Positions 1 through 10,725 of a stretch of DNA of 64,000 nucleotides are shown here, in pieces. The notes under the pieces were generated by a model, which worked only from the letters and a program-made list of their open reading frames with translations, ran no database searches and had not been told where the DNA came from. The stretch covers positions 1,178,001-1,242,000 of the forward strand of contig CAVPRI010000001.1 of the NCBI GenBank assembly GCA_963707835.1, in the 5' to 3' direction. Origin of the DNA: Bog-473 sp963707835 (GTDB lineage: Bacteria > Actinomycetota > Acidimicrobiia > Acidimicrobiales > RAAP-2). The translations under genes were made by a program, and so were the position numbers. Every line of letters starts with the position of its first letter. Positions within the stretch are counted from its first letter, which is position 1.

Positions 1-1
1 G

Positions 2-682
2 TACATCGTCATCAGCGGGGCGATCGCCTTCTTGCTGGCCGCCATGGCCGGGGTCATGGTGGGCTCACTGTTCGCGTCGCTGGTGGCCATCGCGTTGGTT
101 GCCGGCGTGGCGTGGTACCTCCCGGCACGGCGCGCCCGGAAGCGGATCCTGCAGATGCAGGACCAGCTTCCCGACGCCCTGGCGTTGATGGCGGCCTCCG
201 TCGAGGGGGGCCAGACGTTCCAGCGGTCGATCGACATGTACCGCCGCGACGCGCGCCCGCCCCTGGCTCAGGAGCTCGACCGCGTGATGGCGGAGGTGGC
301 GGTGGGGTCGGACCTCGTGGTCGCCCTCGAGAACATGGCCGAGCGCTCCGGGGTCGAGGACCTCAAGTGGGCGGTCGAGGCTGTCCGGATCCAGCAGTCC
401 ACCGGTGGTCGGCTTGCACCGATCCTGCACACGCTGGCCGACTTCATGCGGACGAGACAGGAGGTGCGCCGCGAAGTCCAGACACTCTCCGCCGAGGGCC
501 GCATGTCGGGCTACGTGCTCTTCGCCATCCCCATCTTCCTGGTCGTCGCCTTGGAGATGAAGGATCCGGGCTACCTGCAGCCGATGCTGCACGGCGCCGG
601 ACTGGTGGTGCTCATCGGCACGGCGGGGCTCATGGGCCTGGGCTTCTGGATCGTCCGTCGTATGGTCAACATCAAGGTCTGA
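2..682 (+). CDS. tadB: TadB-like type II secretion F-domain membrane protein (5' end outside window)
   Basis: Inner-membrane platform protein of a Tad/Flp pilus assembly system. The frame is open from the window edge, so the N-terminus is missing. Visible are a hydrophobic stretch at the start, a basic cytoplasmic helix (PARRARKRILQMQDQLPDAL) typical of the T2SF domain, the QLPDALALMAASVEGG motif, and two hydrophobic segments near the C-terminus ending in IVRRMVNIKV. It lies 18 nt before tadC on the same strand, as in tad operons. The TadB rather than TadC assignment rests on order and is fairly safe. Confidence 0.85.
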   Translation, partial: YIVISGAIAFLLAAMAGVMVGSLFASLVAIALVAGVAWYLPARRARKRILQMQDQLPDALALMAASVEGGQTFQRSIDMYRRDARPPLAQELDRVMAEVAVGSDLVVALENMAERSGVEDLKWAVEAVRIQQSTGGRLAPILHTLADFMRTRQEVRREVQTLSAEGRMSGYVLFAIPIFLVVALEMKDPGYLQPMLHGAGLVVLIGTAGLMGLGFWIVRRMVNIKV

Positions 683-700
683 TCGGGCGGGGAGGGAACG

Positions 701-1651
701 ATGAACGCGGTGTACATCCTGCCCATGGTCGGGATCACGATCATGGCGCTCGGTCTGGCCGCTGTGGCCGCCGGAGCCTGGCGTTCGCACCGCACGGTCC
801 GCCGGCTGGAGTTCATCAGGTCGCTGGGATCCGAGGCCGAGCTCTATGCCGAACCGGCACCGGTCGTCGAGCGGGTCCAGACACCACTGGTCCAGCGGAT
901 CTTCGGTCCCTTCGCAGGTGGCTTGCGCAACACGCTCTCCCGGCTGTACCCGTCGAGCGAGACGGACCGGGTGCACGCCGACCTCCTCAAGGCGGGACTG
1001 ACCGGTTCGCTGCGGGCCGAGGAGTTCGTGGCGGTCCAGGTCGGATCGATCATGCTCGGATTCGCCGTGGGCCTGATCGCACTGGTCAGCGGAGTGGTCG
1101 GCGTCAAGATGGGCCTGGGGATGTTGCTGATCCTTCCCATCATCGGTGGTCTGGCGCCCAGCTACTGGTTGCGTTTCCGCATAAAGAAGCGTCGGGAGCG
1201 CGTGACGAACGACCTGCCGGACCTCCTCGACCTCATGACGATCTCGGTGGCTGCCGGGCTCGGACTCGAACAGGCCATGCAGGTGTCGTGTGCACGGTTC
1301 GAGTCACCGGTCTGCGACGAGCTGCGACTCACCCTTCGGGAGATGGAGCTCGGACTGTCCCGCCAGGACGCACTCGAGAACATGAAGCTGCGCACCGACA
1401 TCGACGACCTGGTCACGTTCGCCGTGGTGCTCTCGCAAGCCGACGCGCTGGGACTGCCCATCGGCCGCGTCCTGCAGGCGCAGGCAGACGAGATGCGTGA
1501 CAAGCGCCGGCAGCGAGCTCGCGAGAAGGCCGCCAAGGTTCCGGTCAAGATCCTGTTCCCTCTGGCCCTGTGCTTCCTACCGGCCATCCTCATCGTCGTG
1601 CTCGGTCCCATCGTCGGTCCGATCAAGCACGCATTCCACGGCGCCGGCTGA
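701..1651 (+). CDS. tadC: TadC-like type II secretion F-domain membrane protein
   Basis: Second platform protein of the Tad pilus machine, 316 aa. An N-terminal membrane segment (residues about 5-25) is followed by a soluble loop, a hydrophobic pair around residues 110-155, then the T2SF domain with DLPDLLDLMTISVAAGLGLE and a C-terminal hydrophobic helix (FPLALCFLPAILIVVLG). The start is supported by GGGGAGGG just upstream of the ATG. Gene order TadB-TadC followed by Flp pilins fits a pilus biogenesis cluster whose ATPase TadA would lie upstream, outside the window. Confidence 0.87.
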   Translation: MNAVYILPMVGITIMALGLAAVAAGAWRSHRTVRRLEFIRSLGSEAELYAEPAPVVERVQTPLVQRIFGPFAGGLRNTLSRLYPSSETDRVHADLLKAGLTGSLRAEEFVAVQVGSIMLGFAVGLIALVSGVVGVKMGLGMLLILPIIGGLAPSYWLRFRIKKRRERVTNDLPDLLDLMTISVAAGLGLEQAMQVSCARFESPVCDELRLTLREMELGLSRQDALENMKLRTDIDDLVTFAVVLSQADALGLPIGRVLQAQADEMRDKRRQRAREKAAKVPVKILFPLALCFLPAILIVVLGPIVGPIKHAFHGAG

Positions 1652-1886
1652 GCCACGCCAGCCCGGCGGATGCGGTCGCCGGCGGCAACTCGTGGTCCGG
1701 CGTCGGGTCGCGCACGGCGCAGCCGATATCGGGGCGAATTGTCAGTCCTTGGGGCATGCCGCACCCGTGTCGCAATCCGGCTGCGACTGTCGATTGTGGG
1801 GCATTTCGTACAATGACCAGGGAGTTTCCACCCGAACGACGAGCGATCTGAAGGCGTCTCGGGTGCCATATCGAAGAGGGGGAGTG

Positions 1887-2348
1887 ATGGCGAAGACAGC
1901 TTCGGCGACCTTGTGGCCAGCGGTCGAACAGGCGCCGCCGGCCGTCGGGACGGAGGGGCCGACCTGGGCCTTCTATACGCAGGTCTCGGTGTCGGGCCCG
2001 TCGGTGAGCACCACGGTGCACCGCAGCGAGAGCCTGCACCCCGTCGCCGCCACCCTGACGCGCGACGCGCTCGAGGTGAACGTGGAGGAACTTCGCGCCC
2101 GCGAGACGGCGCCCCCTCGGGTCGAGGACGAGCGGCAGTGGGGCCCCTGGTCGCTGACGCAGCGAGAGCTCGAGGTACTCCAGCTGCTCGCAGAAGGGGC
2201 GACCAACGGTGAGATCTCGCAACGGCTCTACATCAGCCCCAAGACCACGAAGAACCACCTTGCCGCGATCTTCCAGAAGCTCGACGTGACGAACAGGACG
2301 CACGCCCTCGTGCGCGCCGTGATCATGGGCCTGGTCACGATCGAATAA
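1887..2348 (+). CDS. LuxR-type HTH response regulator-like protein
   Basis: A 153-aa protein with a GerE/LuxR DNA-binding domain in its last 65 residues (LTQRELEVLQLLAEGATNGE, then ISPKTTKNHLAAIFQKL). The first 85 residues match no receiver or autoinducer domain that I recognise and lack an obvious phospho-acceptor pocket, so the input signal is unknown. The ATG at 1887 was chosen over longer in-frame starts because GAAGAGGGGGAG precedes it. A TACAAT hexamer at 1809-1814 could be its -10. Its position between tadC and two flp pilin genes suggests it controls the pilins; that is inference. Confidence 0.8.
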   Translation: MAKTASATLWPAVEQAPPAVGTEGPTWAFYTQVSVSGPSVSTTVHRSESLHPVAATLTRDALEVNVEELRARETAPPRVEDERQWGPWSLTQRELEVLQLLAEGATNGEISQRLYISPKTTKNHLAAIFQKLDVTNRTHALVRAVIMGLVTIE

Positions 2349-2358
2349 CCCGAACCTC

Positions 2359-2372
2359 CCAAAAGCTTTTGG
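2359..2372. repeat. 14-bp perfect palindrome between luxR and flp1
   Basis: CCAAAAGCTTTTGG is perfectly self-complementary and lies 10 bp after the LuxR-type gene and just before the promoter-like element of the first pilin. It has no loop, so it looks more like a protein-binding site than a terminator. It could be an operator for the adjacent LuxR-type regulator; no second copy was found before flp2. Confidence 0.45.
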
Positions 2373-2375
2373 TCC

Positions 2376-2388
2376 ATAAAGCCTATGG
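2376..2388 (+). promoter_or_regulatory. Shared upstream element of flp1 (ATAAAGCCTATGG)
   Basis: The 13-mer ATAAAGCCTATGG ends 84 bp before the flp1 start. A close variant (ATAAAAGTCCTATGG, 2882-2896) ends 79 bp before flp2. Similar sequence at similar distance upstream of both pilins suggests a common promoter or activator site. The exact role is not established. Confidence 0.4.
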
Positions 2389-2472
2389 AGTAATGGCTCC
2401 GCTTCGATCGACAATGAAGCGGGTTCCGGACAATGGGTTCGGACGATGTTGGGGAAAGAGGGGAAAGCAGAA

Positions 2473-2700
2473 ATGACTCAGCTGTTCTTGAATGCGTTTC
2501 TCGCGGTTCGCGGATTCCACGGTGACCTGCTCGAGCGGGCCCGTACCGAGCGTGGTGCATCCATGGTCGAGTACGCGCTGCTCGTCGGACTCATCGCCGT
2601 CGTGGCCGTCGTCGCGGTGGCCGCACTTGGTGGAGGCATCAAGGGCCTGTTCAGCAGCGCCAACAACTGTGTCGGTGGATTGAACAGCGCGAACTGCTAA
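2473..2700 (+). CDS. flp: Flp-type class IVb prepilin 1
   Basis: A 75-aa pilin subunit of the Flp/Tad pilus. A charged leader ends in RGASMVEYALL: cleavage by a TadV-type peptidase after the glycine would put Glu at +5 and Tyr at +6, the Flp signature. A hydrophobic helix follows (LVGLIAVVAVVAVAALGGG), then a short tail with a Cys near its middle and one as the last residue. The internal ATG at 2473 is preferred to 2446 because GAGGGGAAAG sits 7-8 nt before it. It is paralogous to the gene at 2976, which is nearly identical from the ERGASMVEY core onwards. Confidence 0.88.
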   Translation: MTQLFLNAFLAVRGFHGDLLERARTERGASMVEYALLVGLIAVVAVVAVAALGGGIKGLFSSANNCVGGLNSANC

Positions 2701-2781
2701 CCACGCAGCGCCACCGACCTTTCGGGTGGCGTGACCCTTCCCTAAGGGAATATTCCCCCTTCCCCAATGGGATGACGGTGG

Positions 2782-2810
2782 GGCTGGGCCGGCAGAGCCG
2801 GCCCAGCCCT
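2782..2810 (+). terminator. Rho-independent terminator after flp1
   Basis: A 13-bp perfect GC-rich stem (GGGCTGGGCCGGC with its complement) closes a 3-nt AGA loop and is followed by the T-rich TCTGTCTTTCT. It ends transcription 80-110 bp after the flp1 stop, so the second pilin probably has its own promoter. Confidence 0.8.
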
Positions 2811-2881
2811 CTGTCTTTCTGGAGCTGCGCGTGGGAGTGGCGGTGAAGCAATAGCGGGCAGAAGGGCACGTCCATTTAGGT

Positions 2882-2896
2882 ATAAAAGTCCTATGG
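2882..2896 (+). promoter_or_regulatory. Shared upstream element of flp2 (ATAAAAGTCCTATGG)
   Basis: This is the counterpart of the element at 2376-2388, 79 bp before the flp2 start. It contains TATAAA (2881-2886), which resembles a -10 hexamer. It lies downstream of the flp1 terminator, as expected for an independent promoter. Confidence 0.4.
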
Positions 2897-2975
2897 CATA
2901 GAGAGTGCAACTGTTCGAAACTAGACGGAGAGCAGGAGTCGAAGCGGCCCTGCATGGGGCAAGAGGGGACATCAC

Positions 2976-3203
2976 ATGCTGACAATGTTCGTCACTGCGT
3001 TCACGGCAGTCAGGTCGGCGCACGCGACGCTTCTGGAGCGGGCCCGTTCGGAGAGGGGCGCATCCATGGTCGAATACGCACTCTTGGTGGGTCTGATCGC
3101 GGTGGTCGCCGTGGTGGCCGTTGCCGCGCTGGGCGGAGGCATCCAAGGTCTGTTCAGCAGCGCCAACAACTGCGTCGGTGGATTGAACAGCACGACCTGC
3201 TGA
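2976..3203 (+). CDS. flp: Flp-type class IVb prepilin 2
   Basis: A 75-aa pilin nearly identical to the one at 2473 in its processing site (RGASMVEYALL), hydrophobic helix and C-terminal half (SSANNCVGGLNS). It differs mainly in the cleaved leader and the last few residues (TTC instead of ANC). AAGAGGGG precedes the ATG. Tandem Flp genes are common in tad loci; one may be the major pilin and the other a variant, but the sequence does not say which. Confidence 0.88.
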   Translation: MLTMFVTAFTAVRSAHATLLERARSERGASMVEYALLVGLIAVVAVVAVAALGGGIQGLFSSANNCVGGLNSTTC

Positions 3204-3245
3204 GCTCGGTCCGGTCCTGTGGAGGGCCGGCAGGAGCGAGTTGTG

Positions 3246-3274
3246 AGGTGGCCGGGTCCTTCGCCCGGCCACCT
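3246..3274 (+). terminator. Stem-loop after flp2
   Basis: A perfect 11-bp stem (AGGTGGCCGGG / CCCGGCCACCT) with a 7-nt loop lies 43 bp after the flp2 stop. There is no T-run, so it may be a processing or stabilising hairpin rather than a strict intrinsic terminator. Confidence 0.55.
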
Positions 3275-3559
3275 GCCGCGTCCGGGGCGGGACCGTTCGA
3301 GTCGGGATGGGACGTGGGCTCGTTCGGGTCGGCGGCCATGTGGGCATCTTGTGGCCTAGGTGTTCGTGCTGCATCTGCCATTGCACAACCTGGGTCGGCA
3401 GAGGATTTCATCGTCGGTTCACATAGTCGATACGGCAAGGAAATAGGGTCCGAGAACACTGGAGCGGCAACCAGCAGGGGAGTTCGGCGCCCGATGGGGT
3501 GCGGCACGGGTCCCAAGCCCGTGCACCCTGATCACGGAGAAGGGGAACACAGGAGGACC
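3275..3559 (+). other. Non-coding leader region before glnII
   Basis: No convincing gene is present. The region contains a loose inverted repeat (TCTGCC 3374-3379, GGCAGA 3397-3402) and ends in a strong ribosome-binding site, AGGAGG at 3551-3556. I found no clear GlnR-type box. The open frame that crosses it is an upstream extension of the glutamine synthetase frame. Confidence 0.4.
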
Positions 3560-4570
3560 ATGAGCTACCAGGCCGAGTACATCTGGATCGACGGGACGCA
3601 GCCCACCCCGCTGCTCCGCAGCAAGACCAGGATCGTCGCAGAGGGTAAGGAGCCCGGCATCTGGGGCTTCGACGGCTCGAGCACGAACCAGGCGGAGGGC
3701 AGCGACTCGGACTGCGTTCTCCAGCCTGTCTTCGTGTGCACCGACCCGCTGCGGGCGGAGGGCGACAAGCTCGTCATGTGCGAGGTGCTCCACCCCGACA
3801 TGACGCCGCACAGCACCAACACCCGGCGCAAGGCCGCAGAAATGGCGGAGAAGTACGCGGATCAGGAGCCGTGGTTCGGGATCGAGCAGGAGTACACCTT
3901 CTTCCAGTACGGCCGGCCCATGGGCTGGCCCGAGGCCGGGTTCCCCGCCCCGCAGGGCCCGTACTACTGCGGCGTCGGGGGGGACAAGATGCCCGGTCGC
4001 GAGATCGTCGAGCGTCACACCGCGGCCTGCCTCAAGGCGGGCCTGGCCATCGAGGGCACCAACGCCGAGGTGATGATGGGGCAGTGGGAGTTCCAGATCG
4101 GCATCCTGCCGCCACCGCTGATTGGTGACCAGCTCTGGACGGCCCGCTGGCTCCTGTTCCGGATCGCCGAGGACTTCGACGTGTTCGCCACGCTCGAGCC
4201 CAAGCCGGTGCTCGGGGACTGGAACGGCGCCGGTGCACACACGAACTTCTCCACCAAGGCCATGCGGGAGGACGGTGGCTGGGACGCCATCATCGCCGGC
4301 TGTGAAGCCCTCGGGAAGCGCGTCGACGAGCACGTAGCCAACTACGGCATCGGGATCGAGAGCCGCCTGACCGGTGCGCACGAGACGGCGCACTACACCC
4401 AGTTCAGCTACGGCACCTCGGACCGCGGGGCCTCCATCCGCATCCCGTGGGCGGTGGCGAAGGCCAAGAAGGGCTGGCTCGAGGATCGCCGGCCCAACGC
4501 CAACATGGACCCCTACGTGGTCAGCGGCCTCATGGTCGAGACCGTGTGCGGAGCGGCCGCCGGCGACTGA
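3560..4570 (+). CDS. glnII: Glutamine synthetase, type II (GSII)
   Basis: ATP-dependent ligation of ammonia to glutamate, 336 aa, the size of the eukaryote-like octa/decameric GSII class rather than the roughly 470-aa GlnA class. Family features are GFDGSSTNQAEG (residues about 36-47), the metal-binding GIEQEYTFF near 110, MMGQWEFQIG near 174, GDWNGAGAHTNFST near 220 and SRLTGAHETAHYTQFSYG near 270. The ATG at 3560 follows AGGAGG by 4 nt; the much longer open frame upstream is not coding. It is monocistronic, with a strong terminator downstream. No adenylylation site is expected in this class. Confidence 0.95.
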   Translation: MSYQAEYIWIDGTQPTPLLRSKTRIVAEGKEPGIWGFDGSSTNQAEGSDSDCVLQPVFVCTDPLRAEGDKLVMCEVLHPDMTPHSTNTRRKAAEMAEKYADQEPWFGIEQEYTFFQYGRPMGWPEAGFPAPQGPYYCGVGGDKMPGREIVERHTAACLKAGLAIEGTNAEVMMGQWEFQIGILPPPLIGDQLWTARWLLFRIAEDFDVFATLEPKPVLGDWNGAGAHTNFSTKAMREDGGWDAIIAGCEALGKRVDEHVANYGIGIESRLTGAHETAHYTQFSYGTSDRGASIRIPWAVAKAKKGWLEDRRPNANMDPYVVSGLMVETVCGAAAGD

Positions 4571-4602
4571 GTGCCGCTGCGGCAGGACCGCACTCGATCA
4601 GG

Positions 4603-4647
4603 GACGCCACCGGTTCCGGGCCCGCACCACCCGGAACCGGTGGCGTC
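4603..4647 (+). terminator. Strong rho-independent terminator after glnII
   Basis: An 18-bp perfect stem (GACGCCACCGGTTCCGGG and its complement) with a 9-nt loop is followed by TCTCGTTTTCC. It lies 33 bp after the glnII stop. Confidence 0.85.
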
Positions 4648-4852
4648 TCTCGTTTTCCCGGCCGTAGAGTTGGAGCGAGCTGCGTGCGGGTCTGTGGTTG
4701 CAAGTCGAGGCCAGTCGCAGGCGAAACGACCCACGTAAGGCGACTTCTGGTCGCTGATCATGGTGCGGCTTAGACGTAAGTCCTGCCCGCCGCGTCCCCG
4801 GCTGTCGGGGGCGGGTGGAGACGAGGCCATGGGCGCCAGCGTGGTGCCGTTG

Positions 4853-4876
4853 GGTGCGGCGGCTCGCCGTCGCACC
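4853..4876. repeat. 10-bp hairpin upstream of secA
   Basis: GGTGCGGCGG / CCGTCGCACC with tetraloop CTCG; nine Watson-Crick pairs plus one G-T pair. Function unknown; it could belong to a small RNA transcribed from this gap. Confidence 0.4.
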
Positions 4877-4995
4877 GCCGGCACCGGGCGCGTGAACCTC
4901 GCGGCAGGCGAGTGTGGGGTCAAAGACCAGGTCAGCCGCACGCAGCTCGCTCGGTGTCGTGGCACAACTGGCTGCTCAGCGATGCCCGGGGCCGG

Positions 4996-5001
4996 TAGGA
5001 T
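4996..5001 (+). promoter_or_regulatory. Putative -10 of leaderless secA (TAGGAT)
   Basis: TAGGAT ends 9 nt before the secA ATG, and no Shine-Dalgarno sequence lies between. This places the predicted transcription start at or next to the start codon. No good -35 is visible. Confidence 0.5.
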
Positions 5002-5010
5002 CGGCCCTTC

Positions 5011-7686
<2,676 letters not shown>

Positions 7687-7803
7687 AGCGGCCAAACGCG
7701 CCCGATCCCGACTCACTCGTGCCCGTGGTCAAGGAGCAGCACGAGAAGGTCGGACGTAACGAGCCGTGCTGGTGCGGGAGCGGGAAGAAGTACAAGTTCT
7801 GCC

Positions 7804-8958
7804 ATGGCGCCGCCTGACAGCCCGGCGGCCGACGCACCTCGGGACTTCTCGTTCGAGCTCGACGCGCTGGCTGAGCGACTGGGGGAGGCCGAGCGTTATC
7901 TGGGCCGCGACAAGCTCGAAGTCCGGCGGTCCGAGCTCGAGGCCGAGGCCGGACGCCCCGGCCTGTGGGACGACGCCGACCAGGCCCGGTCGGTCACCAA
8001 GGAGCTGGGCCGTGTCGCCGCCGACCTCGACCAGCTCGACACCCTGCGCGGCGCGCTCGATGATGCCCGGGCCTTGCTCGAGCTGAGCGAGGAGTCCACC
8101 GCCGCCGGCGCGCCCGATGCATCGCTCGACGCCGAGCTGGTCGACACGGTCGATCGCCTCGGTACGCAGTTGGCCGCGCTCGAGATGCAGTCGTTGTTCT
8201 CGGGCGATTACGACGAGCGCGACGCCGTCTGCGAGGTCCACGCCGGGGCCGGCGGCACCGACGCGCAGGACTGGGCGGAGATGCTGCTGCGCATGTACCA
8301 GCGGTGGGCCGAGCGCCGTGGGTTCAGCGTCGAGGTGGACGAGGCGACCGAAGGACAGGAAGCGGGTCTGCTCTCGGCCACGTTCATCGTGCACGGTCGC
8401 TTCGCCTACGGGCTCATGGCCACCGAGCGCGGCGTGCACCGCCTGGTGCGGATGTCCCCGTTCGATTCCCAACATCGTCGCCAAACGAGTTTCGCGTCCA
8501 TGGACGTGACGCCGTTCCTCGAGGACGTCTCCTCCGAGGTCGACATCGACGAGAAGGACCTGCGCATCGACACCTACCGCTCATCGGGAGCGGGGGGGCA
8601 GCACGTCAACAAGACGGACTCCGCGGTGCGATTGACCCATCTGCCGAGCGGGATCGTGGTCTCGTGCCAGAACGAGCGGAGCCAACACCAGAACAAAGCC
8701 AAGGCGCTTCAGATCCTCGGGGCCAAGCTGGCCGAGCGCGCCCGTGCCGAACGGCGGGCCGAGTTGGACGCGCTCAGCGGCGAGCGGGTGGACAACGCCT
8801 GGGGGAACCAGATCCGCTCCTACGTGCTCGCGCCGTATCAACTGGTCAAGGACCTGCGCACCAATCACGAGACCGGCAACGTGGACGCCGTCCTCGACGG
8901 CGATCTCGACCCCTTCATGGAGGCGGAGCTCCGTCGCCAACGCGAAAGTGGTGCGTAG
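7804..8958 (+). CDS. prfB: Peptide chain release factor 2
   Basis: Class I release factor recognising UGA and UAA, 384 aa. It has the SPF tripeptide region (RMSPFDSQHRRQTSF, near 215) and the catalytic GGQ in SSGAGGQHVNKTDSAVRL (near 262). There is no in-frame early UGA with the Shine-Dalgarno/CUU context seen in autoregulated prfB genes, so synthesis here does not depend on frameshifting. The ATG overlaps the -1-frame SecA tail by 14 nt, which implies translational coupling if that tail is made. Confidence 0.95.
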   Translation: MAPPDSPAADAPRDFSFELDALAERLGEAERYLGRDKLEVRRSELEAEAGRPGLWDDADQARSVTKELGRVAADLDQLDTLRGALDDARALLELSEESTAAGAPDASLDAELVDTVDRLGTQLAALEMQSLFSGDYDERDAVCEVHAGAGGTDAQDWAEMLLRMYQRWAERRGFSVEVDEATEGQEAGLLSATFIVHGRFAYGLMATERGVHRLVRMSPFDSQHRRQTSFASMDVTPFLEDVSSEVDIDEKDLRIDTYRSSGAGGQHVNKTDSAVRLTHLPSGIVVSCQNERSQHQNKAKALQILGAKLAERARAERRAELDALSGERVDNAWGNQIRSYVLAPYQLVKDLRTNHETGNVDAVLDGDLDPFMEAELRRQRESGA

Positions 8959-9094
8959 CGCACGGCGCATGACGTGGTCCCGGGAACCGACACCTGTGTG
9001 ACCTGCACCGGAGCCGGTGACCCGATCGGGCGCGGCCAAGTCGTTAAGCTTGTGGGGTGCCCTGTTGCCGCCCGGGGCGACACCTCTCCCAACG

Positions 9095-9823
9095 ATGATC
9101 CAATTCGTTAACGTCACCAAGACCTACAAGGGATCCACCGTGGCGTTGCGCGACGTCAGTGTGGAGATCGACAAGGGGGAGTTCGTCTTCTTGGTCGGGA
9201 CCTCGGGTTCGGGCAAGACGACCTTCATCCGCCTCCTCCTGCGCGAGGAGCTGCCCGACTCGGGCCAGATCCTCGAGGCCGGCCGCAACATCGTGGAGCT
9301 GCCCAAATGGCGTGTGCCGTACCTGCGTCGCAACATCGGGTGTGTCTTCCAGGACTTCCGTCTCCTGCCCAACAAGACGGTGTTCGAGAACGTGGCCTTC
9401 GCTCTCGAGGTGATCGGACGGCCGCGCCACGTGATCGCCAATCAGGTGCCCCAGGTGCTCGATCTCGTCGGCTTGGCTTCGAAGCGGGACAACCTGCCGG
9501 GCGAGCTCTCCGGCGGTGAGCAACAGCGTGTGGCGGTGGCCCGCGCCTTCGTCAATCGCCCGCTGATCCTGCTGGCCGACGAGCCGACCGGCAACCTCGA
9601 CCCACAGACGAGCCAGGGCATCATGCAGCTCCTCGACCGCATCAACCGCACGGGAACCACGGTGGTGGTGGCGACCCACGACGAAGTGCTGGTGGACAAG
9701 ATGCGTCGTCGGGTGCTCGAGCTGAGCAGCGGCGTGATGGTGCGCGACCAGGCGCGAGGCGTGTACGGCTTCGAGGGCTCGGGTCAGCCGGCGGCCGAGG
9801 CCGCGGTCGGAGGTGCCGGCTGA
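9095..9823 (+). CDS. ftsE: Cell division ABC ATPase FtsE
   Basis: Cytoplasmic ATPase that works with FtsX to activate septal peptidoglycan hydrolases. The 242-aa protein has Walker A GTSGSGKTT (about 36-44), ABC signature LSGGEQQRVAVARA and Walker B LLADEPTGNLDP, followed by an H-loop (ATHDEVLVD). The internal ATG at 9095 (MIQFVNVTKTYKG) matches the usual FtsE N-terminus; the longer start at 9017 adds non-homologous residues. It ends 1 nt before ftsX. Confidence 0.95.
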   Translation: MIQFVNVTKTYKGSTVALRDVSVEIDKGEFVFLVGTSGSGKTTFIRLLLREELPDSGQILEAGRNIVELPKWRVPYLRRNIGCVFQDFRLLPNKTVFENVAFALEVIGRPRHVIANQVPQVLDLVGLASKRDNLPGELSGGEQQRVAVARAFVNRPLILLADEPTGNLDPQTSQGIMQLLDRINRTGTTVVVATHDEVLVDKMRRRVLELSSGVMVRDQARGVYGFEGSGQPAAEAAVGGAG

Positions 9824-9824
9824 C

Positions 9825-10709
9825 ATGGCGGTCTCGGTCGACTACGTGGTCCGCGAAACGGCCTCGAACCTCTGGCGGAACCGGCTGATGACCATCGCGG
9901 CCATCCTGACCGTTGCCGTCTCGCTTTCCCTGGTCGGGGCGGCACTCCTGCTCCGGCAGGGCTCGGCGAACGCCACGGGGACCCTCGAGAGGGGGACCAG
10001 CGTGACGGTCTGGATGGAGCCGAACGCCAAGCCGCAGGAGATCGCGGCGGTCCGTACCCAGCTGGCCCAGCTCAATTACGTCGTGCAACCGTGCCAGTAC
10101 TGGAACCAGGCGAAGAACTACGCCGAGGCGCGCCACCTCCTGTCGTCGGACGTCTTCCAGGCGACCACCCAGGCGGAGATGCCGACCTCGTTCTGGTGCA
10201 CCCCGGTGGCCCTCTCCGACGCGGCCTTGGTCGTGCGGACCTTCAGCGGCTCACCGGGGGTGAAGACTGTCACCGAGCCCCAGCAGACCATCAAGAACGA
10301 GGAGACCTTCATCAACATTTCGAAGTGGGTCTGCCTCACGATCGCCATCATCCTGATCATCTCGGCTGCCGTCCTGATCCTCAACACCATCCGCATGGCG
10401 ATCTTCGCCCGCCGTCGCGAGGTCTCGGTGATGAAGTTGGTCGGGGCCACGAACTGGTTCATCCGGGTTCCCTTCATGTCCGAGGGCATGCTCCAGGGAC
10501 TTGCCGGGTCACTCCTGGCCGCCCTGGTGGTCTACGGGATGTACCTCTTCATCAACCACGCGGGTGGAGGGAACAACGACAACCTTCTGACCTCGATGCA
10601 CATGACCGGCTCCGAGGTCCTGCTGACCAACGTCGTGGTGGTCCTCGTGGGCATGGCCATCGGATCCATCGGGTCCGCCATCGCCATCCGCCGCTTCCTC
10701 GACGTCTGA
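9825..10709 (+). CDS. ftsX: Cell division membrane protein FtsX
   Basis: A 294-aa partner of FtsE. One N-terminal membrane helix (about 20-42) is followed by an extracytoplasmic domain with two Cys (QPCQYW, FWCTPV), as in actinobacterial FtsX, then three C-terminal helices. The conserved cytoplasmic MAIFARRREVSVMKLVGATN loop sits between helices 2 and 3. The ATG at 9825 immediately follows the ftsE stop; a GTG 12 nt earlier is possible. Confidence 0.94.
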   Translation: MAVSVDYVVRETASNLWRNRLMTIAAILTVAVSLSLVGAALLLRQGSANATGTLERGTSVTVWMEPNAKPQEIAAVRTQLAQLNYVVQPCQYWNQAKNYAEARHLLSSDVFQATTQAEMPTSFWCTPVALSDAALVVRTFSGSPGVKTVTEPQQTIKNEETFINISKWVCLTIAIILIISAAVLILNTIRMAIFARRREVSVMKLVGATNWFIRVPFMSEGMLQGLAGSLLAALVVYGMYLFINHAGGGNNDNLLTSMHMTGSEVLLTNVVVVLVGMAIGSIGSAIAIRRFLDV

Positions 10710-10725
10710 GTACCCACCGGTCCCC

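Larger units (their letters stand above)
4648..5010 (+). other. Intergenic region before secA with two hairpins
   Basis: No supported gene. It holds an interrupted GC hairpin at 4786-4815 and a 10-bp hairpin with a CTCG loop at 4853-4876. Both lie upstream of the likely secA promoter, so they are not part of a secA leader unless another promoter exists. An 84-codon frame here (4760-5014) has no ribosome-binding site and looks random. Confidence 0.4.

Noticed and set aside
2954..3559. 600-bp upstream extension of the glutamine synthetase frame
   Set aside because: It overlaps flp2 and non-coding sequence; the ATG at 3560 has a strong ribosome-binding site and matches the usual GSII N-terminus.
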